From positions 1 through 51,720 of the forward strand of contig NZ_JHZB01000028.1 in assembly GCF_000621145.1 (NCBI RefSeq): a stretch of 51,720 nt of DNA, in the 5' to 3' direction. The stretch is from Desulfobulbus elongatus DSM 2908 (GTDB lineage: Bacteria > Desulfobacterota > Desulfobulbia > Desulfobulbales > Desulfobulbaceae). How positions within the stretch are numbered: the first letter of the stretch is position 1; the number at the start of each line of letters is the position of its first letter. Position numbers and translations under genes: made by a program. The notes under the pieces were generated by a model. That model was given only the letters and a program-made list of their open reading frames with translations. It was not told the origin of the DNA and ran no database searches. Of the stretch, positions 1 to 6,960 are shown piece after piece.

Positions 1-165
1 ATCATCACCACCAATATCGACTTCAAGCAACTCGGCGACTACCTCGGGGACCCGGTCATCACCACCGCCACAGTTGACCGGATGATCCACCACTCGATCA
101 TTCTCACCGTCAAAGGCCCTTCCTGGCGCCTCCACCAATCACGCCAACTCAACGCCCCCAAATAA
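1..165 (+). CDS. istB: IS21-family helper ATPase IstB, C-terminal fragment
   Basis: Frame 1 is open from the window edge to the TAA at 163-165 and encodes the last 54 residues of an IstB-like protein. The visible sequence includes TTNIDFKQLGDYLGDP and a VDRMIHHS segment, which is the usual end of the IstB AAA+ domain after sensor 2. IstB loads and activates the IstA transposase during IS21 transposition. The Walker motifs and the istA gene would lie to the left, outside the window, so completeness cannot be judged. The gene is followed 15 bp later by a strong palindrome that probably ends its transcript. Confidence 0.8.
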   Translation: MITTNIDFKQLGDYLGDPVITTATVDRMIHHSIILTVKGPSWRLHQSRQLNAPK

Positions 166-180
166 CGAGAACCACCTTCC

Positions 181-230
181 CGGCAGGCATCAGGGCTGCG
201 TCGGGCCCGACGCAGCCCTGATGCCTGCCG
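181..230. repeat. Perfect 50-bp palindrome after istB
   Basis: Every base from 181 to 230 pairs with its mirror position (CGGCAGGCATCAGGGCTGCG... and its exact reverse complement), with centre GGGCCC and no loop. It lies 15 bp after the istB stop codon. It could act as a bidirectional transcription stop that shields the element or its host, although it has no U-tract, or as a binding site. Perfect identity over 25 bp per arm suggests recent formation or selection. Confidence 0.75.
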
Positions 231-352
231 TCCATCCCATCATTGGGGACCTCTCTGAATCGGTGTGAGATCGCACGCTCATCGAAATCCGGCAACTTCG
301 ACGGGGTCAGCAATAATACGCCTAACGGGTCAGTTTTTTATCGGTGGTGACA

Positions 353-553
353 GCCTGGAGTCAGAGTTTTTCCGCCGCCAGCAAGCGTGAGTTGGGCTTT
401 TCCAACGGCGGCCACGGGCTGCGGCATAGTTACGCCCAGGAACGGATGGCAGAGTTGCAGCAACAAGGGATGCGCTATGACCATGCCAAGGCGACTGTGG
501 CCCAGGAGGTTGGCCATTTTGACAAGGACACCACCGAGGCCTATCTGCGATGA
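353..553 (+). pseudogene. Tyrosine recombinase (phage-type integrase), C-terminal remnant cut by IS21
   Basis: The reading frame ending at the TGA at 551-553 encodes about 66 residues that match the end of a tyrosine recombinase catalytic domain. Visible motifs are HGLRHSYAQ (the H-x-x-R box), VGHFDKDTTEAYL (second catalytic His or its equivalent, and the nucleophilic Tyr). The N-terminal arm-binding and core-binding domains and the first catalytic Arg are missing because the IS21 end sits directly upstream. It is therefore almost certainly inactive. It overlaps the next gene by 4 bp (ATGA), suggesting that the two were once translationally coupled. GTG at 344 could start a residual peptide that reads a few codons of the IS end. 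Confidence 0.75.
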
Positions 554-1179
554 AAAAAGGATGGCGCAGCCTCTGGTTTCTTGTCGGTTTCTTGCCCCTG
601 TTGGTTGTTCTTTGGCTGGCTTGGGTTTTACCCGATTTCGGTTTCTTCCGCTTGGCGACGGACTCGTTCTCTCTCCTGCAGGACGGGATGGTGCTGGTGG
701 AGCGCAGGGCGGGCAAGGTGGTGAGCAGTTTTGCCCTGGCTTTCCATGGCATCGGCTGGCAGGCCTTATGGGAGCTGTGGCCGCTGATGTTGTTCTGCGC
801 TCTGGCCGGATACACTCTGGGGGCTGGGTATCACTGGCTCTACCGCCTGTTGGATGGCGAGCAGCCGCCCGCAAGGGAAGTGACTGCGGAGGAGATGAAA
901 CTTAAGGATCTGGTTGCAAGTCTACAAAACAATCTGCTGTTACAAAAGATTGAGATAAGGGACCTGCAAACAATGCTCCAGCAAGCCCGTCAAGAATCCT
1001 TTGGCCAAATGATGAAAAGCGGTGAGCACGGCAAACAGATAACGCTCCTGGAGCGAAAGGTCGAATCCCAGCAGCGGGAGCTGTTCAACGCCAGGGCCAA
1101 GATGAAGCGGCTTGCGGGAAAACAGCGAAGAAAACCGGTTGACCATCCCCCATGGCCCGAATACAGTGACGATATGTAG
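550..1179 (+). CDS. Membrane protein with C-terminal coiled coil, integrase-linked
   Basis: The 209-residue product has two predicted membrane spans (about residues 7-29 and 73-97), separated by a loop of about 45 residues. A long charged helical region rich in Leu, Gln, Lys and Glu (about 110-195) probably forms a cytoplasmic coiled coil. The ATG overlaps the stop codon of the broken recombinase gene (ATGA), so it belonged to the same mobile-element operon. I do not recognise a named family. The arrangement resembles accessory genes that accompany some ICE-type recombinases, but no function can be assigned. It is intact although its upstream partner is broken, so its expression now probably depends on IS21 read-through or another promoter. 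Confidence 0.6.
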   Translation: MKKGWRSLWFLVGFLPLLVVLWLAWVLPDFGFFRLATDSFSLLQDGMVLVERRAGKVVSSFALAFHGIGWQALWELWPLMLFCALAGYTLGAGYHWLYRLLDGEQPPAREVTAEEMKLKDLVASLQNNLLLQKIEIRDLQTMLQQARQESFGQMMKSGEHGKQITLLERKVESQQRELFNARAKMKRLAGKQRRKPVDHPPWPEYSDDM

Positions 1180-1656
1180 CGCACCGTGGCGCTTTGTCTG
1201 ATGACACACGGATCGGCCCGCAGAGCCGGACCTCTTATGTGGCAGATCTGCACAACTGACCTGATAGGCGCAGAGGCGCACAGGCCGGCAGCGGTGAACA
1301 GTCCCACGCTGAAATCCTGGGGGCGAATCGGGAAGGTGACTTCTCGCGGTGGTTCAGAGTATAACCATCGGCCACGGCATCAACTGACCGTTTGGCAATC
1401 TAACGCGACGCGGACATTGAGCATGTGATGTGAAAGGCCTTCCCCGGCTGTGGAGGCCTTTTGTGTTTTGGGAACATCGCAAGGGAGGCGTTCAGGTAGC
1501 ATGGCTGCGGCAAAGCCGCAAGACCAAGCCCTGCGGGTGCTCGCTCACTCGCAGCCTTGCCCCTTTCCCCCAGCCACGCTCCACCTCCAGGTGGCGAAGG
1601 CAAGGAGGCGCTCTGCCTCCGGCGGGGCTCAGGGCAAAAAGGCTCTTGTTTTTTAT
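1180..1656. other. Non-coding stretch between mobile-element genes
   Basis: I see no convincing gene in this 477-bp stretch. It holds a terminator-like hairpin at 1433-1468 and, at about 1500-1650, low-complexity Pro/Ala/Arg-coding-like sequence that looks like decayed coding DNA. No copy of the tRNA-Leu 3' end, which would mark an attachment site, was seen here. Confidence 0.5.
1433..1468 (+). terminator. Rho-independent terminator-like hairpin
   Basis: AAAGGCCT at 1433-1440 pairs with AGGCCTTT at 1454-1461 across a 13-nt loop, followed by TTGTGTTTT. This is a plausible stop for transcripts from the membrane/coiled-coil gene. Confidence 0.55.
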
Positions 1657-2892
1657 TTAGGGTTTTCCAGGGGCCCATTTGGTCGTCATGTCAGTGTCGT
1701 ATTCAAGACTTTGCAGGTGATCCGCCCACCATTGCATCATTTTGATCCGTTCTGGCAAGTACTCGCTTCGATGATAAGCCGCTCTAACAGCATTCTTTTC
1801 CCGATGGGCAAGTTGCCGCTCAATTGCATCGGGATTGAATCCGGCCTCGTTGGTAATGGTGGAAAAGAGCGCCCTGAAACCGTGCATGGTGGCTTTTGAA
1901 TGGTAGCCAATCCGATAGAGAGCATAGAGCATGGTATTTTCCGAAAGAGGTTTGTTGGGGTAGTGGACACCGGGAAAAATAAGCCCTTTGTCGCCATGGA
2001 GAATTTTCATGCGTTCCAATAGAGCAACAGTCTGTTTCGACAGGGAGACGATGTGCGGGGACTTCATTTTCATTCGCTCCGCCGGGATTGACCACAGTCT
2101 CTTTTCGAGGTCGATCTCTGCCCAGGTCGCGTAGCGGACCTCGCCGGATCGAGCTGCGGTTAAAATGGTGAACCATATAGCTGATTTCGTGGTTAGGTGG
2201 ATATCTCCAGCGGTCAGGGCTTTAAGGAAACCAGGCATTTCTTCGGGCAAAACCATAGTCCTGTGCTGTACCTTTTGGGCTTTCAACACCCCTCGCATAT
2301 CAGCTGCCGGGTTGTACGTTGCCTTCCCGGTCTGCACCGCATAGCGCAACACACCGTTGATTGCCTGAATCGTTTTTCGAGCAATACCTAAAGCGCCGCG
2401 ATTCTCAATGGCCCGGAGAGCCTCCAGGACCATTGGCGGGGTGATTTGATCCACCTGTTTATCGCCAAGGAAAGGCAGGGCGTTACGTTCTAAACAAACG
2501 AGCACGGCTTTCGCTGTAGCGGGTGCCCACCTGTTTAGTTGTTGTTGATGCCATTCACGGGCCACGGCTTCAAAATTATTTTCAGCAATTTGCCTTTCAG
2601 CTTTTCTTGCCCTGATCGTTTCCTGTCTTTTTTGTTTTCTTGCGTCTGCTGGATTTACTCCTGCCTTAACCATTTCCCGCAATGCAACTCGCTCTGCCCT
2701 AGCTGCCTCCAGGGATAAAACCGGGTATTCTCCTATAACGAAAGTAGACTCTTTGCCCGGTGGCAATTCATAGCGGTATCGCCAGGTCTTTTTTCCACTT
2801 GTAGCAATATGGAGAAAAAGTCCTTTGTTATCAGTGAGTTTGTACGCTTTTTCTTTTGGCTTGGCGTTTCTGGCCTGAATAGCCGTCAACAT
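1657..2892 (-). CDS. P4-type tyrosine integrase next to tRNA-Leu
   Basis: This is a 411-residue site-specific recombinase. The N-terminus (MLTAIQARNAKPKEKAYKL) is the arm-type DNA-binding domain typical of P4-like integrases. A core-binding helical domain follows (about 105-200), then the catalytic domain with the first Arg in AARSGEVRYATW, the HGFRALFST box (H-x-x-R), a His in LAHREKN and the nucleophile Tyr in AAYHRSEYL. It is full length and looks functional. The gene reads away from a tRNA-Leu whose 3' end lies about 200 bp upstream of its start, the usual arrangement for elements that integrate into the 3' end of tRNA genes. The element it mobilises would extend to the left and includes the older broken recombinase and the IS21 element. 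Confidence 0.92.
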   Translation of the reverse strand: MLTAIQARNAKPKEKAYKLTDNKGLFLHIATSGKKTWRYRYELPPGKESTFVIGEYPVLSLEAARAERVALREMVKAGVNPADARKQKRQETIRARKAERQIAENNFEAVAREWHQQQLNRWAPATAKAVLVCLERNALPFLGDKQVDQITPPMVLEALRAIENRGALGIARKTIQAINGVLRYAVQTGKATYNPAADMRGVLKAQKVQHRTMVLPEEMPGFLKALTAGDIHLTTKSAIWFTILTAARSGEVRYATWAEIDLEKRLWSIPAERMKMKSPHIVSLSKQTVALLERMKILHGDKGLIFPGVHYPNKPLSENTMLYALYRIGYHSKATMHGFRALFSTITNEAGFNPDAIERQLAHREKNAVRAAYHRSEYLPERIKMMQWWADHLQSLEYDTDMTTKWAPGKP

Positions 2893-3021
2893 AGCAAGTT
2901 ACCTCCATTGCCGGGTACATTCTCAAGTCGGGTATTTGTGTATCAAGTGAATGTACCCTGATTTGTACCCGGTAAAATGCCCGGATGTCAATGGATGAAT
3001 TTGGGCAACATTGGACGAGAA

Positions 3022-3062
3022 ACAAAGAAAAACCCCAAGAATCTCATGGGATTCATGGGGTT
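3022..3062 (-). terminator. Rho-independent terminator downstream of tRNA-Leu
   Basis: On the minus strand AACCCCATGAATC pairs with GATTCTTGGGGTT (one mismatch) across a short loop, followed by a T-rich run (TTTTTCTTTGTTTC). It lies about 35 bp beyond the tRNA 3' end and would end the tRNA transcript before the integrase gene. Confidence 0.75.
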
Positions 3063-3096
3063 AATGGATACCAGCAAACTGCGCTGGATAATGATT

Positions 3097-3182
3097 TGGT
3101 ACCCGGAACGAGAATCGAACTCGTACAGCCGAAGGCCGAGGGATTTTAAGTCCCTTGCGTCTACCAGTTCCGCCATCCGGGC
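3097..3182 (-). tRNA. tRNA-Leu (anticodon UAA), CCA encoded
   Basis: The minus strand from 3182 to 3097 folds as a class II tRNA. The acceptor stem is GCCCGGA / TCCGGGT (one G-U pair), the D-arm region is TGGCGGAACTGGTAGACGC, the anticodon stem-loop is AGGGA-CTTAAAA-TCCCT with anticodon TAA, the variable arm is CGGCCTTCGGCTG, and the T-loop is GTTCGATTC. The discriminator A and the CCA are encoded (3100 and 3097-3099). It is the probable integration target of the adjacent integrase. Confidence 0.95.
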
Positions 3183-3385
3183 AGAATGGCGCTTTTATAC
3201 ACGCCTCCCCATTCTTTGTCAAATTGCATTTGGTTAAAGCCGCTGGAGTTACGGCAGGTTACTGTGGTTTTTCCCCAACAGGTGCGTTCAGGGGCGGCAA
3301 TTTGTCCCCGGCGCTGCCGGCCGCATCCTCGCACTCGCCGGGAGAGGGCACCGGTTACTGGCAATGCTGCCGCCGTTTTTGCCGT

Positions 3386-4105
3386 TCAGATCGCCCGAAC
3401 GATGGCCAGCATCTCGCGCACGGCATTTTCCAGACCCACCAGAACCGCCCGGCTGATCACCGCATGGCCGATGCTCAACTCGTCGATGAAGGGCAGGGCG
3501 GCGATGGCATGGACGTTGCGGTAGTCGAGGCCGTGGCCGGCATTCACCCGCAGCCCGGATTCATAGGCCAGTTCCGCCGTCTGTTCGATCAGGTTGAATT
3601 CCCGCTCCTGGTCTTCCATGGTCCGCGCCTCGCAGTAGCGGCCGGTGTGCAGCTCGACATAGGTGGCGCCGGCATCGAGCGCCGCCTGCACCTGGGCCGC
3701 GTCCGGGTCGATGAAAAGCGAGACCGGAATCCCCGCCTTGCGCATCTTGGCGATGGTCTTGCCCACCTTCTTGGCATTAGCCAGCACATCGAGCCCGCCC
3801 TCGGTGGTCAGCTCTTTGCGTTTTTCCGGCACCAGGGTGATCATGTCCGGCAGCACCTCCAGGGCGATATCGACGATCTCCGGCACGTTGGCCATCTCCA
3901 GGTTGAGCCGGGTCTTGATTGTCTGCCGCAGCAGCCGCACGTCCCGGTCCTGGATATGGCGCCGGTCCTCGCGGAGATGGACGACGATGCCGTCGGCTCC
4001 GGCCAGTTCGCAGAGCGAGGCGGCCAGCACCGGGTCCGGTTCGCCGCCGCCGCGCGCCTGGCGGACGGTGGCCACATGGTCGACATTGATGGCGAGATAG
4101 GGCAT
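3386..4105 (-). CDS. pdxJ: Pyridoxine 5'-phosphate synthase PdxJ (internal start within the fusion frame)
   Basis: PdxJ condenses 1-deoxy-D-xylulose 5-phosphate with 3-amino-2-oxopropyl phosphate to form pyridoxine 5'-phosphate in the DXP-dependent vitamin B6 pathway. Starting at the ATG at 4105 the product is 239 residues, the normal family length. The sequence shows the typical start ([15 protein letters not shown]), the [14 protein letters not shown] block, LNLEMA, TLVPEKR and, near the end, [11 protein letters not shown] and [14 protein letters not shown] good Shine-Dalgarno sequence, AAGGAG at 4118-4113, sits 7 nt before this ATG, which is why I list it as a second product of the same frame as YbeY. 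Translation from this site would give free PdxJ in addition to any YbeY-PdxJ fusion. Confidence 0.88.
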   Translation of the reverse strand: MPYLAINVDHVATVRQARGGGEPDPVLAASLCELAGADGIVVHLREDRRHIQDRDVRLLRQTIKTRLNLEMANVPEIVDIALEVLPDMITLVPEKRKELTTEGGLDVLANAKKVGKTIAKMRKAGIPVSLFIDPDAAQVQAALDAGATYVELHTGRYCEARTMEDQEREFNLIEQTAELAYESGLRVNAGHGLDYRNVHAIAALPFIDELSIGHAVISRAVLVGLENAVREMLAIVRAI

Positions 4106-4561
4106 GGTGGCACTCCTTGGTTGCTGTAGTTGCTGAAACAGGAATTTTTCCTCATCCCACATGCGCAGGGCCTCGGCCTCCGAGCGTTCGTGGTCATAGC
4201 CGGCGAGGTGGAGCAGGCCGTGGATGATCAGCTCGGTGAGCCGGTGGTGCAGGCTCTTGTTGTCCGCGGCCGCCTCGCGCCGGGCAGTGTCGACCGAGAC
4301 GAGCACGTCGCCCAGTTCGTTGTCCGGCACGGCAAAGCCGTCGCCGGCCGTGGCTGGGAAGGAGAGAACATTGGTCGGACCCTGCTTCTTGCGGTACTGC
4401 TCGTTGTAGGCCGCCATCTCCGCATCGCCGAGGAAGACCACGCTGACCGCGGCCCGCTCCAGGTCGAGCAGATGGAGGAGGGTGTCGCAACGCTGCTGGA
4501 GGAGCCTGCGGTTGAGCGGACGGGAGTCGATCTCCGGGGAGTAGGTGCAGTGAACCGGCAT
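3386..4561 (-). CDS. ybeY: YbeY-PdxJ in-frame fusion: rRNA maturation endonuclease plus pyridoxine 5'-phosphate synthase
   Basis: One uninterrupted 391-codon frame joins two complete proteins. Residues 1-152 are YbeY, a zinc-dependent single-strand RNase for rRNA processing and ribosome quality control. The metal motif [11 protein letters not shown] supplies His114, His118 and His124, and the upstream block GPTNVLSFP is also present. Residues 153-391 are a full-length PdxJ beginning [19 protein letters not shown]. YbeY is normally a separate protein of about 155 residues, so the first half is full length and lacks only its own stop codon. The ATG at 4561 lies 1 bp after the phoH/ybeZ stop codon, the classical ybeZ-ybeY order. 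An internal ribosome-binding site before the pdxJ ATG suggests that free PdxJ is also made. A single lost stop codon, or a sequencing error, could also explain the fusion. Confidence 0.85.
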   Translation of the reverse strand: MPVHCTYSPEIDSRPLNRRLLQQRCDTLLHLLDLERAAVSVVFLGDAEMAAYNEQYRKKQGPTNVLSFPATAGDGFAVPDNELGDVLVSVDTARREAAADNKSLHHRLTELIIHGLLHLAGYDHERSEAEALRMWDEEKFLFQQLQQPRSATMPYLAINVDHVATVRQARGGGEPDPVLAASLCELAGADGIVVHLREDRRHIQDRDVRLLRQTIKTRLNLEMANVPEIVDIALEVLPDMITLVPEKRKELTTEGGLDVLANAKKVGKTIAKMRKAGIPVSLFIDPDAAQVQAALDAGATYVELHTGRYCEARTMEDQEREFNLIEQTAELAYESGLRVNAGHGLDYRNVHAIAALPFIDELSIGHAVISRAVLVGLENAVREMLAIVRAI

Positions 4562-4562
4562 C

Positions 4563-5597
4563 TCAGACCTCGCCCGCGTCCGTCGTGCGTTTGCGCCGGG
4601 TCGCGTCCTGCTGCTCGTAGGCGTGGATGATCTCCTGAACCAGGGGATGGCGGACCACGTCGGCCTTGGAAAAATGGCGGAAGGCGATGCCCTTGATGCC
4701 GGTGAGGATTTTTTCGGCCTGGATCAGGCCGGATTTCTGCGTGCCCGGCAGGTCGATCTGGGTGACGTCGCCGGTGATCACCGCGCGGGAGTCGAAGCCG
4801 ATGCGGGTGAGGAACATCTTCATCTGCTCGCGGGTGGTGTTCTGGGCCTCGTCGAGGATGATGAAAGCGTTGTTCAGGGTGCGGCCGCGCATGAAAGCCA
4901 GCGGCGCCACCTCAATGACGCCGCGCTCGGTCAGTTCCAGGGTCCGCTCCTGGCCCATCATGTCGTTGATGGCGTCGGTGAGCGGCCGCAGATACGGATC
5001 GACCTTCTGGGCCATGTCGCCGGGCAGGAAACCGAGCTTCTCGCCGGCCTCCACCGCCGGGCGGGTGAGGATGATCTTGGCCACCTGCTCCCGCGCCAGC
5101 GTCGAAACCGCCATGGCCACGGCCAGGTAGGTCTTGCCGGTGCCGGCCGGACCGATGCCGAAGACGATGTCGTTTTCCCTGATCGCCTCGATGTAGAGCT
5201 TCTGGTTGACCGATTTGGGCGAGATCACCCGCTTGCGCGAGGTGATGCAGACCTTGTCGAGAAAGATCTCCTCCAGCCGCGCCTGGGGTGAGGATTCCAG
5301 GATTTTCACGCCGAAGGCGATGTCTTGGCTGAATACCGGATAGCCTTTGAGCAGCAGGCCGTACATCTGCTGCAGGGTGGAAGCCGCCAGTTCGACGGCG
5401 TGCGCCCGGCCGCTGATCCGCAGGCCATTGCCGCGGGCGTTGATCGTCACTCCCGTGGCCTGTTCGATGGTCAGCAGGTTGCGGTTCAGCTCGCCGAACA
5501 ACTGCTGGGCGATCCGGTTGTCGGCGAAATCGAGTTCCCGCGAGGTCTCGGCGTTGAGGGCGGCGGCGGACTTCACCTTCACCTTACTTGGCTCCAC
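4563..5597 (-). CDS. ybeZ: PhoH-family ATPase (YbeZ)
   Basis: This 344-residue protein has an N-terminal KH-like region (about 35-80, [19 protein letters not shown]) and a PhoH ATPase domain. Walker A is GPAGTGKT at 149-156 and Walker B is [11 protein letters not shown] near 245; a late block reads [11 protein letters not shown]. PhoH/YbeZ proteins are ATP-binding partners of YbeY in RNA metabolism, and the next gene downstream (1 bp away) encodes YbeY, so the pair is probably co-translated. The GTG at 5597 overlaps the end of the upstream oxidoreductase gene by 14 bp. A second in-frame GTG a few codons later has an AAGG sequence before it, so the exact start is uncertain by about eight residues. 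Confidence 0.93.
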   Translation of the reverse strand: MEPSKVKVKSAAALNAETSRELDFADNRIAQQLFGELNRNLLTIEQATGVTINARGNGLRISGRAHAVELAASTLQQMYGLLLKGYPVFSQDIAFGVKILESSPQARLEEIFLDKVCITSRKRVISPKSVNQKLYIEAIRENDIVFGIGPAGTGKTYLAVAMAVSTLAREQVAKIILTRPAVEAGEKLGFLPGDMAQKVDPYLRPLTDAINDMMGQERTLELTERGVIEVAPLAFMRGRTLNNAFIILDEAQNTTREQMKMFLTRIGFDSRAVITGDVTQIDLPGTQKSGLIQAEKILTGIKGIAFRHFSKADVVRHPLVQEIIHAYEQQDATRRKRTTDAGEV

Positions 5598-6447
5598 CGG
5601 TGGCGAGCGCCTCGGTGACCATCTTCTGGAGGTTCTGGAGAGAGCGGTCCTTCACCGGCCGGCTGTTGATGAACATCGACGGCGTGGCGTTGACATCGGC
5701 GGCCACGGCATCGTTCCTGTCCTTGGCCAATTGCGCCTCGACCTCGGGGCTGGCCAGATCGGCGCGGAACTTGTTCATGTCGAGGCCGATGCGCACGGCG
5801 GTTTCGTCGACGGTGTTCGGCGTCCAGTTGGCGGTCTGGAAGAGGGCGTCGTGCATCTCCCAGAATTTACCCTGTTTTTGCGCAGCGATCGCGGCCAGGG
5901 CGGCCGGTTCCGCATTCGGATGCATGGGCAGAGGCAGGTGCTTGAAGACGATGCGCAGCTTGTCCTGGTTCTGGGCCAGCAGTTCGGCCAGCACCGGTTC
6001 GAGTTTGCCGCACCAGGGGCATTCGAAGTCGGAGAACAGCACCAGGGTGACCGGCGCGTCCGCCTTGCCCCGCACCGGCGCGCCGATGATGTCGATCTTC
6101 TGGTTGAAGCTGACATCGATGGCGCTGTAGGTATTGGCTTTACCGTTCACCAGATAGAGCATCTCGCCCCGGGCGGCGATATCGATGGCGGTGACGCCGG
6201 GGTCGACCGGCAGTGCGCCCAGTTGCCTGCCGTCGGGCGAGAAAATGTAGACTTTCGCATCGGCGGCCAGGATGAACACCTTCTTGTTGTCCAGGGATTG
6301 GGCGATGTCGACCGGCTTGGCCGGGATGGGCCAGGAAGCCTGGACCGACCAGTTGAGGTCGCCGGCGGTGTTGTTTTTCTTGGGTTCCTGGGCGTGGACG
6401 GTCAGCGGCAGCAGCAGGGCGGCGCAAAGGGCGATTTTTTTCAGCAT
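5584..6447 (-). CDS. Periplasmic thiol-disulfide oxidoreductase, DsbA/DsbG-like
   Basis: The 287-residue product begins with a Sec signal peptide (MLKKIALCAALLLPLTVHA, cleavage near residue 19). Residues about 35-120 form a region with beta-propeller-like repeats (VFILAADAKVYIFSPDG). A thioredoxin-fold domain follows from about residue 122, with the redox motif CPWC at 143-146 and the cis-Pro segment NATPSMFIN near 255. It should oxidise or isomerise disulfides in the periplasm. The propeller-like N-terminal half is not part of standard DsbA and may bind a substrate or partner. It is first in a minus-strand run with phoH and ybeY-pdxJ, overlapping the phoH start by 14 bp, though a functional link to those cytoplasmic proteins is not obvious. 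Confidence 0.85.
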   Translation of the reverse strand: MLKKIALCAALLLPLTVHAQEPKKNNTAGDLNWSVQASWPIPAKPVDIAQSLDNKKVFILAADAKVYIFSPDGRQLGALPVDPGVTAIDIAARGEMLYLVNGKANTYSAIDVSFNQKIDIIGAPVRGKADAPVTLVLFSDFECPWCGKLEPVLAELLAQNQDKLRIVFKHLPLPMHPNAEPAALAAIAAQKQGKFWEMHDALFQTANWTPNTVDETAVRIGLDMNKFRADLASPEVEAQLAKDRNDAVAADVNATPSMFINSRPVKDRSLQNLQKMVTEALATGGAK

Positions 6448-6756
6448 GGAGTCAGTCTGTCCTTGGTATGAGTGGCATGGGTTGACGGCGAGCCCGGATC
6501 GGGGCCGTTTGCATGAACCTCCTGATGTGGCGCGCAGAGCGGCTGCCCTCCAGGAAAAACGTTCCCACTATAATGGCAGCGTTGCGAATGCGCAAGCGGC
6601 AAGAAGGACGGGATTTTTTCCGGGAAGAGCAATGCATTTCCTGCCGCTCTCTCGACTTGGTCTCAGAAAGGCACCGGGAGCACCTGGTGGTGCCGGCCGA
6701 ACGGAGGGGACTGCCGATTTCAATGTGATCTCGTTGAAAACAGGATGTTTGTTGAA

Positions 6757-6808
6757 ACACTACATGTGGCATAAATTGCTCTTGATGCGCTCTATATGTT
6801 GTGATAAT
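6757..6808 (+). promoter_or_regulatory. Tandem NrdR-like boxes overlapping an extended -10 promoter of nrdJ
   Basis: Two 16-bp sites, ACACTACATGTGGCAT (6757-6772) and GCTCTATATGTTGTGA (6789-6804), match the NrdR box consensus I recall (acaCWAtATaTwGtgt) at about 11 and 12 of 16 positions. They start exactly 32 bp apart, three helical turns, the hallmark spacing of NrdR operators. TGTGATAAT at 6800-6808 overlaps the second box and reads as an extended -10 element. NrdR would thus repress nrdJ when dATP/ATP is high. Confidence 0.65.
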
Positions 6809-6960
6809 GTGCCGGTCGACAGAACGACGGGCCCCGGCGCCCCATGTGCGCATCCTGGCTGGAAAGGCTTGTGGCGCAGGGATCGGCGGGGGACACGACA
6901 CGGTCCGAAGTCCAGTCGAGTCGAAGAGACAACAAGAAGAATTCAGAGGAAGAGGCCACC

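Larger units (their letters stand above)
1..352 (+). mobile_element. Right-hand end of an IS21-family insertion sequence
   Basis: The window opens inside the helper ATPase gene of an IS21-type element. After that gene comes a 50-bp palindrome, then about 100 bp with two GGGTCAG-type subrepeats (near 304 and 328) and a probable terminal end reading ...TCGGTGGTGACA at 352. IS21 elements typically end in TG...CA with several internal repeats of the terminus, which fits. The boundary at 352 is inferred from where recognisable integrase coding sequence resumes. The left part of the element lies outside the window. Confidence 0.7.

Noticed and set aside
1255-1430. A second tRNA gene or attachment site copy
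   Set aside because: The GGTTCAGAGTATAACC sequence near 1350 faintly resembles a tRNA arm, but no cloverleaf can be built and there is no match to the tRNA-Leu 3' end.
6600-6960. Cobalamin riboswitch upstream of nrdJ
   Set aside because: I looked for the conserved B12-box core and the surrounding stems and did not find them; the NrdR-like boxes explain the region better.
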